From positions 1-64,000 of the IMG/VR virus record IMGVR_UViG_3300028786_000006: DNA of 64,000 nt; one strand, 5' to 3'. The stretch is from a virus. Below are positions 41,673 to 49,297 of this stretch, piece after piece. Under the pieces are notes generated by a model, which had not been told where the DNA came from, did no database searches, and worked only from the letters and a program-made list of their open reading frames with translations. A program made the position numbers and the translations under genes. How positions within the stretch are numbered: the first letter of the stretch is position 1; every line of letters starts with the position of its first letter.

Positions 41673-42407
41673 ATGAGTCTGCCAATTCTACCCAAGGCCA
41701 CGTTCCCGTACAAGAACAAGTGGCTCAAGGGCGCTATTAAATTTCACCCTTTCACCTGCGGCCAGGAATCTATCTTGGTTCAAGTGAAGGATTCGGAAGA
41801 CCCGAAAGAAAAGCTTGTGGCAATCGCCCAAATTCTGGACGAGTGTGTTACCGGCGCTGACTCTCAGACCTTGCCGCTGTTTGCGGTTGAAGATCTGTTC
41901 CTGCGAATTCGCGAGAAGTCTGCCGGCGAAACCCTGTCGCTGACTTATGTATGCAGCAACGAGGTGGAGCTCCCAGAAGGCCCCGAAGGAGCCCTGGTCA
42001 AACGTTCGTGTAACACCCCGGTAAACGTGGTGATCAACCTCAAGGAAGTCCAGTTACAGCAGGAGGGCGAGCACATCACCACCTTCCAGGTGTCTGAAGA
42101 CATCGGTATCAAGATGACTTATCCGACCCTGAAGTCGGCATCAGCTTCGGACTCCAACCCGGCGGCCATCGTGCTGTCCTGCATCGAAAGCATCTTCGAC
42201 GCCGAGACCGTTTACCCGGCCGCTGATAGCACGCCTGAAGAACTCAAACAGTTCTACAACAGCATGCCGCTGTCAGTCAAGAACGAAATCAAACTCAAGT
42301 TCTTCGACAGTATGCCCACCCTGCGTTACACCATCAAGGCCAAGTGCCCGAAATGCGGTTACGACCACGTCCAGGAGATTGAGTCCCTCAACAGCATTTT
42401 CACCTGA
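41673..42407 (+). CDS. 26: gp26-like baseplate hub protein
   Basis: 244 aa from ATG 41673, with GGAGGA upstream; an ATG at 41661 would lack its own SD. T4 gp26 is 208 aa. MSLPILPKATFPYKNKWLKG and the following beta-rich part are typical of the gp26 family; near the C-terminus KCPKCGYDH is a zinc-like CxxC. The end overlaps a short ORF (TGATG). In T4 the locus 25-26-51 is similar. Confidence 0.75.
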   Translation: MSLPILPKATFPYKNKWLKGAIKFHPFTCGQESILVQVKDSEDPKEKLVAIAQILDECVTGADSQTLPLFAVEDLFLRIREKSAGETLSLTYVCSNEVELPEGPEGALVKRSCNTPVNVVINLKEVQLQQEGEHITTFQVSEDIGIKMTYPTLKSASASDSNPAAIVLSCIESIFDAETVYPAADSTPEELKQFYNSMPLSVKNEIKLKFFDSMPTLRYTIKAKCPKCGYDHVQEIESLNSIFT

Positions 42408-42580
42408 TGTTTGAATTGGAGCTCATTGAATATTTTGAGATTGGTCATATCCTGAAGCGTGATTGCGACATAACCCTCACCGAGTACAATGCGATGCTGC
42501 CATGGCACCGTGAAGTGTACACCACCCTCATCAAGCGGGATCAACAAGCCGAAGCACAACGTCAGACCGGGCGGAGGTAA
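42407..42580 (+). CDS. short overlapping ORF after gp26, 57 aa
   Basis: ATG at 42407 shares bases with the gp26 stop. The peptide FELELIEYFEIGH...LTEYNAMLPWHREVYTTLIKRDQQ is helical and resembles the short C-terminal partner of tail assembly chaperone pairs. It is in the -1 frame relative to gp26, so a -1 frameshift fusion is conceivable, though no classical slippery heptamer is seen. Function uncertain. Confidence 0.6.
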   Translation: MFELELIEYFEIGHILKRDCDITLTEYNAMLPWHREVYTTLIKRDQQAEAQRQTGRR

Positions 42581-42638
42581 TCCTCCCCCTCCCTGGCGGG
42601 TCTCTAATTAGCTGAGACAACCAAATTCGGATACCGCT

Positions 42639-45600
42639 ATGATCGACAATCCTTCCCTGTTTTTTGGCACGGTTGAGGACGTAGACGACCCTCTCCAAGT
42701 GGGGCGGGTCCGCGTTCGCGTCGTCGCCATGCACTCTACCAACAAATCCCTAATCCCCACTGAATCATTGCCTTGGAGCCACGTCAGCTCCGATGCAAAC
42801 AACGCCGCGTTCGACGGCCTGGGCTGGTCCCCAACTGGTATTCAGGTTGGCACCGTGGTCTGGGGCTTCTATACCGATGGTGATAAGCTGGAACCGTTTG
42901 TCGTTGGCACCTATCATGGTGTCGGGGAGGACGGTACTCACGACGTGAACCCGTTGGCTCGGGGTATTGTTAGCCCCGCGATGGCAGCCAATAAGACGCA
43001 GTTCGCTACAGCGGGCGTCGGGGTACGGGCTACGAGTCCGAATAGTACTCCAGAGGAGGACGCCGGGCAAGCGCAAACCAGCTCTGGGGGCGCTGCCGAC
43101 CCGGCTTTAGCAGTCAAAAACGATATCTCGGCGAAACAGGCTGCTCAACTGGAAACGGTCAAGTTGACTGATGCCCAGGTTGCCACTCTGAAGTCCGTAT
43201 GCGCAGGTGACACCAAGAAGTATGCGTTCATGTGTAACGTGCTGTCAATCGAGAACCGGGGCAAGCCTGCCCCCTCGAACGCAGTCAGCCCGGCGGGCGC
43301 GGCGGGACCATTCCAACTGATGCCTGCTACGGCCAAGGCCGTGGGTCTCACTGGGGTTGGCGGTGCCAACGACGAACGGAACAGTTTCCCTGCTGCAGCC
43401 GGCGGCGTAAGCGACCTGTATGACGAACTGAATAAGCGATACAATGGCAACCGCCGGGGCATGTACGCCGATTATAACGGTGGTCCCAAGTTCGGCAAAG
43501 CCGAAGTGGCCGGTTCGCCGCTCAGCAACAGCGAGAACAATCAGTATGTGGCGATGGCCATGTACCTGGAAGAAAAGAACGGCACCTCCACGCCACCAGC
43601 CCAACCCAACACCGACCCAGATACCACCAACGAATTCGACCCGAACAAGTGGATGTCGATCGCTGAGAAGGAAATCGGTATCAAGGAGGTCAGCGGTTCT
43701 GGTGCGAACGCTCGGATCCTCGAGTACCACGCCCAGACCAGCCTCAATGCATCCAGCGACGAAACCCCTTGGTGTTCAGCGTTCGCATGCTGGGTGATGA
43801 AACAGGCCGGTATCGCTGGTACACGCTCCGCATCCGCTCGGTCGTGGGTGAACTGGGGTTCATCCCTGACTGGCCCCCGGTACGGTGCCGTGGTTGTCAT
43901 CACACGCGGTAACGACCCTCGGTTGGGTCACGTTGGCTTCGTCTCGCGGTTTGACAAGGACTATGTGTGGCTGCTCGCGGGTAACCAGACTGACTCGGTC
44001 AGCGTTGTACGGTTCAGCCGCGCCAACGTATTGGCCTACCGCTGGCCAGGCCCCACCAACACCCTGGAAGCGGTGTCTGAGGCTGAAGCCAACCCAACCT
44101 GGTCCCAACCTATCGGCGGTGCAACCGTCTTCGTCCCACCAGCCGCCGGGGCGCCGATCGTTGTTGGTGCAGGCCCGTACCCTCACAACCGGGTATTCCA
44201 GAGCAAATCTGGGCACGTGATCGAGCTGGATGATACGCCGGGCAACGCCCGGATGCATCACTACCACATGTCCGGCACCTTCCGTGAAGTACTGAACGAA
44301 GGCACCCTGACAGACAAGAGTGTTCAGGATCGGTACACAATCACCACGTTCAACAGCTATGAGATGGTCGGGAAGAATTACAGCCTGACGGTCAATGGCA
44401 CAGCATACCATCGGTATGGCGGCGCGGCGGTGTTTCACAGCGATACCACGCTCTTCCTGGAAGGTGGGTCCCGGGTCCAGGTAAACTCGCCACTGGTAGC
44501 ATTCAGTGAACAGATCGCGGCCCCTTCGGCTTCGTTCCAGGCTCTGGACGTGCTGGGTGTCATCGAGGGCACTTGTAAGAACGCCCTGTGGGCAGCCCAG
44601 GCTGGTAGCATCGGCGGCGCGGCCCAGGCCGTCATCAACAAGAATATCAACACCGCGATGGAGGCATCCGTCAAGGCCGCTCAGGACATGTCTGCTGACA
44701 AGTTCACCGCTTCCTTCGGGCCAACCCCTCCCGCCGCTTCTACGGCACGAGAGGGTGATATCTGGGTGCCTACCGGCGTTTCAGGTACACAAAGTGGACA
44801 GCAGATCTTTAAAGACGGAGCCTGGGTCCCAGATACCGAATCCAAGGTCAGGATGGTCCCAGTTACCGCCGCTGGTGAAGACGGGAAGCCGACCTACTTC
44901 ATCCCTGACTCAGCTACCCCGGTCACGGTCATCGCAGGTTCTTCTGAGCCTATCCTGTCTGAACTGGAGAAAGCTGAAGCTGGGCACATGTGGGTCAACA
45001 AGCTCACTGGTGTCGTGAAAGAATGGGCGCCGGTGGCAATGAAGTGGGCTGTGGTCGGTGGCATGGCCGCGAAGATTTACTCGGATGACACGAACAATGT
45101 TGGCGGGCAACCGGCCGGCGTGGTAGCGTCCAAGGCGATCGACGGTTACGAGAAGGCTGTTCAGGCCCTCAGCTCCCTGGCCAAAACGAGCACGGCACTG
45201 GATGGCCAGGTGAAGTCGTTCTACCAGGAATCTGAGCCAACCCCAGAGCAGAACGCGGCGGTGGGTGACTACTGGTTCGACGTCGATAACCAGTACCGGA
45301 TGTACGTGCTGACCATCGTGGACAACGCCCCTGTCTGGAAACGCGACGAGAGCGAAATTGGCATCTTGCTGAAGAACCTCTCAGGCCTTCAGACCGGTAA
45401 GTCCACCACATTCTTCCAGGAAGAAGACCCGACCCTCAACGTGGCCATCCGCGTAGCAACCGGCGACATCTGGTTCCAGCCCGAAGAAAAGCTGTCTCGT
45501 CGATGGGACGGTAGCCAATGGGTCCTGGTGAAAAGTAGCGGTGACTCGATCAACGGCGGTACGATCTCGAACACCAGCATCACCACCAATGCGAACGAGA

Positions 45601-46028
45601 CCCAGGAACGCCTGGTAATCGACTCCGCAACCAACAGCACCAGCTACTACGGCCCTGACGGTACAGGTACAGTCACCGAGCTTGCCCGAACCGGCGGCAC
45701 CAGTGAAGTGGGTACGGAGAGTGTCCAGAAACTCGGGAGCACTACCAGCCCGCTGATCGCACAGGAACTGGAAAGCTCTGCCACCGCGTTGAAGGTAACC
45801 GGTGGTTCAGAGTTCAACGGTCCAGTGTTGATCAAGGATGCGATGGCGACCACCAAACCATTGAAGGTCGGCCCATACATCATCGGTTCCGGTACGCCCC
45901 CGGCCGCCGCGTCTTACCCTTTGTCTATGATGATCTTCGCAACGTCAGACGCTACCCCGGTGGTGACTCCGTGCTACTCAGACGGTGTCAACTGGCGCAA
46001 ATTCAAAGACGACACGGTGTTCATCTAA
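42639..46028 (+). CDS. 5: gp5-type baseplate spike with two peptidoglycan-degrading domains
   Basis: 1129 aa (T4 gp5 is 575 aa). Order: OB-fold (LFFGTVEDVDDPLQVGRVRV, 8-110); lytic-transglycosylase-like domain (SIENRG with Glu about 205, AAGPFQLMP; about 195-300); CHAP/NlpC-type endopeptidase (WCSAFACW Cys about 379, HVGFVSR His about 431; about 338-470); gp5 C-terminal needle (SGHVIELDDTPGNARM, about 520-630); then a long extension with repeated GDIW/GDYW modules (about 690, 862, 925). T4 gp5 has only a lysozyme domain. Late + operon with gp26 and gp25. Confidence 0.88.
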   Translation: MIDNPSLFFGTVEDVDDPLQVGRVRVRVVAMHSTNKSLIPTESLPWSHVSSDANNAAFDGLGWSPTGIQVGTVVWGFYTDGDKLEPFVVGTYHGVGEDGTHDVNPLARGIVSPAMAANKTQFATAGVGVRATSPNSTPEEDAGQAQTSSGGAADPALAVKNDISAKQAAQLETVKLTDAQVATLKSVCAGDTKKYAFMCNVLSIENRGKPAPSNAVSPAGAAGPFQLMPATAKAVGLTGVGGANDERNSFPAAAGGVSDLYDELNKRYNGNRRGMYADYNGGPKFGKAEVAGSPLSNSENNQYVAMAMYLEEKNGTSTPPAQPNTDPDTTNEFDPNKWMSIAEKEIGIKEVSGSGANARILEYHAQTSLNASSDETPWCSAFACWVMKQAGIAGTRSASARSWVNWGSSLTGPRYGAVVVITRGNDPRLGHVGFVSRFDKDYVWLLAGNQTDSVSVVRFSRANVLAYRWPGPTNTLEAVSEAEANPTWSQPIGGATVFVPPAAGAPIVVGAGPYPHNRVFQSKSGHVIELDDTPGNARMHHYHMSGTFREVLNEGTLTDKSVQDRYTITTFNSYEMVGKNYSLTVNGTAYHRYGGAAVFHSDTTLFLEGGSRVQVNSPLVAFSEQIAAPSASFQALDVLGVIEGTCKNALWAAQAGSIGGAAQAVINKNINTAMEASVKAAQDMSADKFTASFGPTPPAASTAREGDIWVPTGVSGTQSGQQIFKDGAWVPDTESKVRMVPVTAAGEDGKPTYFIPDSATPVTVIAGSSEPILSELEKAEAGHMWVNKLTGVVKEWAPVAMKWAVVGGMAAKIYSDDTNNVGGQPAGVVASKAIDGYEKAVQALSSLAKTSTALDGQVKSFYQESEPTPEQNAAVGDYWFDVDNQYRMYVLTIVDNAPVWKRDESEIGILLKNLSGLQTGKSTTFFQEEDPTLNVAIRVATGDIWFQPEEKLSRRWDGSQWVLVKSSGDSINGGTISNTSITTNANETQERLVIDSATNSTSYYGPDGTGTVTELARTGGTSEVGTESVQKLGSTTSPLIAQELESSATALKVTGGSEFNGPVLIKDAMATTKPLKVGPYIIGSGTPPAAASYPLSMMIFATSDATPVVTPCYSDGVNWRKFKDDTVFI

Positions 46029-46039
46029 GGAGGTGACTT

Positions 46040-46429
46040 GTGGCATCAACGCCTGCATACCGGGACTTCGACCTAACGTTCGGAGCCCACCCAATGTCCG
46101 GTGACGTAAGCATGAGGACTGACGCCGCTGCTGTGCTTCAGTCCATCAAGACCCTGGTTATGAGCATGGAGGAGGAAATCCTCTTTGCCCCCCAGATCGG
46201 CGGCGGGGTGTACAACCTGCTGTTCGACCTGGCCGGGCCGCTTACCGAGATCAACATCAAGAACCGTATCGAGGATACCATCAGGGCATTCGAGCCCCGG
46301 TGCGACCTCAAGACGGTGGTGGTGAACCGCTCGCCCGATGGGCACGGGTTTATCATCAGCCTGCTGTTCTTCATTCTCAACAACCCGGACCCGATCGAAG
46401 CGGTCATCCCGCTGAAGCGTCTCCGCTAA
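46040..46429 (+). CDS. 25: gp25-like baseplate wedge protein, GTG start
   Basis: 129 aa (T4 gp25 is 132 aa). GTG at 46040 has AAGGAGGTGA upstream. The family pattern is clear: SIKTLVMSMEEEILFAPQIGGGVYNLLFD, INIKNRIEDTIRAFEPR. gp25 has the lysozyme-like sheath-initiating fold that nucleates the contractile sheath. Last gene of the + hub unit before a terminator. Confidence 0.92.
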   Translation: MASTPAYRDFDLTFGAHPMSGDVSMRTDAAAVLQSIKTLVMSMEEEILFAPQIGGGVYNLLFDLAGPLTEINIKNRIEDTIRAFEPRCDLKTVVVNRSPDGHGFIISLLFFILNNPDPIEAVIPLKRLR

Positions 46430-46434
46430 ACGAC

Positions 46435-46470
46435 AAAACCCCCGCCCGGCTTGCGCTGGACGGGGGTTTT
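46435..46470. terminator. bidirectional terminator, GGC-TTGC-GC apex
   Basis: AAAACCCCCG / CGGGGGTTTT outer stem between gp25 (+) and the 46480 gene (-). Confidence 0.88.
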
Positions 46471-46479
46471 CTTTTGAGG

Positions 46480-46758
46480 TCAGACAACTGTGGGACGCAT
46501 CACCTCGGTGAATTCCTTCAGGATTTGCTCGCGCTCCTCGCCGGTGAATGTATCCGCGTAGACCACCATTGCGTCACGCAATGCGATCTCCATCAAGTCG
46601 GCCATGAGCTTGGACTTGGTGATACCCAACTTATCGGTCAGCATGTTCAGACCCCGGTCGACCCCACCAGGGAGCCGAACCGTGTTCGACATCTTGGGTT
46701 CCTTGTTCGCTGCATTCACCAAACCTTCGACATACTGCTTCACGTTATTCGACAACAT
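46480..46758 (-). CDS. small ribbon-helix-helix-like protein, 92 aa
   Basis: ATG at 46758 (MLSNNVKQYVEG, GGGAGA upstream) is preferred over 46800. The middle SNTVRLPGGVDRGLNMLTDKLGITKSKLMADLMEIAL (strand, helix, helix) resembles a ribbon-helix-helix DNA-binding core. May be a small transcriptional regulator of the phage; no closer family. Confidence 0.6.
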   Translation of the reverse strand: MLSNNVKQYVEGLVNAANKEPKMSNTVRLPGGVDRGLNMLTDKLGITKSKLMADLMEIALRDAMVVYADTFTGEEREQILKEFTEVMRPTVV

Positions 46759-46800
46759 CACAATCTCCCAAGTGGCCCCGGTTGCCCAGGGCCGTATCAA

Positions 46801-47331
46801 TCACAGTTGTTTGAATTTCGCTTCCGACATAAACTTCAGATTTACATAAATTCTTGCTGGAAATTGGTTGAAAACCTTACCCTTCGAGGATACGTTCAGG
46901 ATCATGTCCTGCTCGATCCGCACGTTGTTGCCGTTCTTGATACCGACGATGGCGAAGCGGCAACCGTTGATGTGGAGACATTCAGCTTTTTCCAGCTCAC
47001 CCATCTTACCTTCGATCTTGTTGGCCCAGGCCATCACGGTTTCGGTGGCGTGTGCTACAGCCATGCGCTCTACTGCTTCTGGGTTCAGGGCGTAGATTGC
47101 GGCGCCGTCACGGGTGCGGTTGCGGCTACCTTCGACCGGGTTAGTGCAGACAACCACGCGGCGGACGGTCTCGGTCCAGAGGCTGTAATACTTGCTGTTG
47201 GACACGTTGTCGAAGGTGTTGGTGAATTCACCAACCAGGAAATCGTACTGCTGGCCGATCAGGCGGGTGTAGTTGGCGGTCAGTTCTGGGATGCGGGCTT
47301 CGAGGGCGGCTTTCAGGGCTTCGGATTTCAT
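46801..47331 (-). CDS. hypothetical protein, 176 aa
   Basis: ATG at 47331 follows TTCACTGAGGAACTAGCC (accessory leader motif) and a consensus promoter. Helical N-terminus (SEALKAALEARIPEL), beta C-terminus (RIYVNLKFMSEAKFKQL). No family. Forms a two-gene unit with the RHH-like protein. Confidence 0.6.
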   Translation of the reverse strand: MKSEALKAALEARIPELTANYTRLIGQQYDFLVGEFTNTFDNVSNSKYYSLWTETVRRVVVCTNPVEGSRNRTRDGAAIYALNPEAVERMAVAHATETVMAWANKIEGKMGELEKAECLHINGCRFAIVGIKNGNNVRIEQDMILNVSSKGKVFNQFPARIYVNLKFMSEAKFKQL

Positions 47332-47366
47332 GGCTAGTTCCTCAGTGAACTCGTTTCGATGGGCCC

Positions 47367-47395
47367 ATTATACCAGTGTTATTGAACCAGTACAA
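47367..47395 (-). promoter_or_regulatory. strong sigma70-like promoter
   Basis: TTGTAC (47390-47395), 17-nt spacer, TATAAT (47367-47372). A perfect palindrome ATGGGCCCAT (47359-47368) lies just downstream of the -10. Confidence 0.75.
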
Positions 47396-47404
47396 CCCCC
47401 AAAA

Positions 47405-47428
47405 GTAAAATAGTTCAAACTATTTTAC
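47405..47428. repeat. AT-rich 10-bp inverted repeat over the dCMP deaminase stop
   Basis: GTAAAATAGT-TCAA-ACTATTTTAC; its right arm contains the TAA stop of the deaminase (minus strand). Unlike the GC-rich terminators of this genome; followed by TTTTGGGG on the minus strand. Confidence 0.6.
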
Positions 47429-47961
47429 CAGTGACGCGGAAACTCCAGAACGTCACCGTCTTTTGCGCGAAGTACCCAGTTCTCGTCGATGCGCAGGAAC
47501 ACGCCCCGGTGTACGTCGCCATCGACCATCTTCTGGCAATACTTCGACACCCTGACGCCCCGGTCGGTCAGATACTTCAGACCATCGAAAGTGGATGGGC
47601 TCTTGTCCGACTTATAGAGCTGCTCGAACACCACGGCCTCGATCCTCGACTTGATGATCTCGCGAGCGCAGCCCAGGCAAGGCTCGTGGGTAACGACCAG
47701 CGTGGCCCCGGCGGCGGTTTCATGGATGTGGCGCAGCTTGTCTAGGCAGTTGATCTCGGCGTGGACGACATCTTCTTTGGTGACGTTGTTGATTTCACAC
47801 TCGTTGTCGTCTCCTGGGTATGTGCCATTATAACCACACCCCAGGGGGCTGTCGTGCTTGATCAGAACAGCCCCGACCTTGTTGCGCTTGGCTGAGCTCT
47901 GCATGGCATAGGCCCAGGCCGCTGCCATGTGGGCTCTCATGTTCTTCGGTTTGTAGCTCAT
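47425..47961 (-). CDS. cd: dCMP deaminase (gpcd)
   Basis: 178 aa (T4 Cd is 193 aa). Zinc deaminase motifs HAEINCLD (about 71-78) and EPCLGCAREI (about 100-109) are intact. Converts dCMP to dUMP for dTTP synthesis. ATG overlaps the DexA stop (ATGA), so it is translationally coupled to it. Nucleotide supply gene. Confidence 0.9.
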   Translation of the reverse strand: MSYKPKNMRAHMAAAWAYAMQSSAKRNKVGAVLIKHDSPLGCGYNGTYPGDDNECEINNVTKEDVVHAEINCLDKLRHIHETAAGATLVVTHEPCLGCAREIIKSRIEAVVFEQLYKSDKSPSTFDGLKYLTDRGVRVSKYCQKMVDGDVHRGVFLRIDENWVLRAKDGDVLEFPRHW

Positions 47962-48566
47962 ACCACACCGCCCATGGCTTTCTGGAGGCGGAGGAAATCC
48001 AGTACCGAGTCATGGACAGGGTCATGGTAGACCATCTGTGGATAGTCCGACGGCTTCACACCGGCGTACCGGTCGTTGATGCCACAACCACGGAAGAAGC
48101 TGACGATCTCGGTGGTGTGGTGGTAGTGCCACGGCTCGCGGTCTTGCTGGCCACAGGTGATTTCGATGATGTGCTGGAGCTTCTTGAAGTCGAAGGCGTT
48201 CCGGTCAAACCACATCACCGAGCGCGGCTCAACCCCGAGCGAACGACAGAAGATGCTCATGGTGTCAGCGATCTTGTCCAGGGACAAGAACTCGGTTTCT
48301 GGGCGCACGGTGAAGGACTTCTCGCGGGCGGCGTCGGTTACGCTCTTGTCTTCACGCCACCAGTCGATGGTACGCTTCTCACGCACCCGGCCGCGCTTGG
48401 CCTGGTCCATCGGGTCTAACCGGAAGAACAGGCTCTGCTCTTGAGCCAGCTGGTCAAACGTGTAGTTCTTCGACAGATCAGCAACGACAAGCCCGACCGA
48501 CAGGACGATTGCATCGTCGTACCGGGCCAGGGTTTCAGTATCGAGCACGGCAATTGGATTTTCCAT
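47958..48566 (-). CDS. dexA: DexA-like 3'-5' exonuclease
   Basis: 202 aa from ATG 48566 with AAGGAG upstream (the longer frame to 48611 overlaps the next gene). DEDD exonuclease fold: AVLDTETL (Asp/Glu 7-9), MWFDRNAFDFKKL, and a C-terminal HDPVHDSVLDFLRL. T4 DexA (227 aa) degrades ssDNA and host DNA. Lies upstream of and coupled to dCMP deaminase. Confidence 0.8.
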   Translation of the reverse strand: MENPIAVLDTETLARYDDAIVLSVGLVVADLSKNYTFDQLAQEQSLFFRLDPMDQAKRGRVREKRTIDWWREDKSVTDAAREKSFTVRPETEFLSLDKIADTMSIFCRSLGVEPRSVMWFDRNAFDFKKLQHIIEITCGQQDREPWHYHHTTEIVSFFRGCGINDRYAGVKPSDYPQMVYHDPVHDSVLDFLRLQKAMGGVV

Positions 48567-48574
48567 ACAGCTCC

Positions 48575-48874
48575 TTAATGTCGGTATTGAACCTGGCCGG
48601 CGATAGACCACGTAGGTTGGTTGATGCCGTCGTTGAACAGGCGGTACAGGTTGGGGTCAGGGCGGATGGCCAGGAGGGTCTCGTAATCTCCCTCTCCAGG
48701 GCTTGCATGTTTTGTGACGATAACGTTGGCCTTCAGCGGTAGACGCTCGTCCAGCTCCTGCAGGAAGTCCATGGTCTTCATCAATCGCCCTTGGATGTAG
48801 GCGGGCGGGTACTCTTTACAGACGAACGTGATATCACGAACACTGCCCGGCTCTTGAGGGACAGGTTTAATCAT
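48575..48874 (-). CDS. hypothetical protein, 99 aa
   Basis: ATG at 48874 with AAGGAG upstream. Mixed alpha/beta protein (LQELDERLPLKANVIVTKH) with no known motif. First gene of the dexA/cd unit and divergent from the 48932 late gene. Confidence 0.6.
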   Translation of the reverse strand: MIKPVPQEPGSVRDITFVCKEYPPAYIQGRLMKTMDFLQELDERLPLKANVIVTKHASPGEGDYETLLAIRPDPNLYRLFNDGINQPTWSIAGQVQYRH

Positions 48875-48888
48875 TCTTTGCTCCTTGG

Positions 48889-48894
48889 TAAATA
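48889..48894 (+). promoter_or_regulatory. candidate late promoter core (TAAATA)
   Basis: GGTAAATACACG, 37 nt before the 48932 start; same element as before gp54, gp20 and the 54673 gene. Confidence 0.5.
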
Positions 48895-48931
48895 CACGAT
48901 AACCATCCGGCCACCCCTAGAGGAACCAGCC

Positions 48932-49258
48932 ATGATCATCACTAGCGAATACACCCCCGTGGCCAACGCGGCACTTGTCGAACTGGCCCAGCACAATCTC
49001 TTCCGCATCCACGTTGGTGTGAAGTATTACAACCTGGTCTCAGGTTCCTACGTCGAAGTCAACCCAACTGCTGGGTCCATCGATGTGACGGTTTCCAAGC
49101 CGACGCTGCGGGCTCCGAAACCTGTGGGGACGTTGGTGGCGACCGATAAGGTAACCGATCTTGTCAACGATGGCCCTATCACGGCGCTTCAAGCTTCGAA
49201 AAACGTGAACATCGCCGGGGCCACCCACTACAAGCTCGTCATCGTCACCGAGCGGTAA
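48932..49258 (+). CDS. probable small virion protein, 108 aa
   Basis: ATG at 48932 with GAGGAA upstream; the frame from 48791 is rejected as it precedes the late element. Beta-rich with a long loop (SKPTLRAPKPVGTLVATDK), like a decoration or fibre-tip protein. A lone late gene between early - genes, with a TAAATA element and a strong terminator. Function inferred from context. Confidence 0.6.
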   Translation: MIITSEYTPVANAALVELAQHNLFRIHVGVKYYNLVSGSYVEVNPTAGSIDVTVSKPTLRAPKPVGTLVATDKVTDLVNDGPITALQASKNVNIAGATHYKLVIVTER

Positions 49259-49261
49259 CAG

Positions 49262-49293
49262 AAAGGGGAGCCGGCTTGCGCCAGGCTCCCTTT
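49262..49293. terminator. bidirectional terminator, GGC-TTGC-GCC apex
   Basis: AAAGGGGAGCC.../...GGCTCCCTTT with GGCTTGCGCC apex, between the 48932 gene (+) and gp46 (-). Confidence 0.85.
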
Positions 49294-49297
49294 TTCG

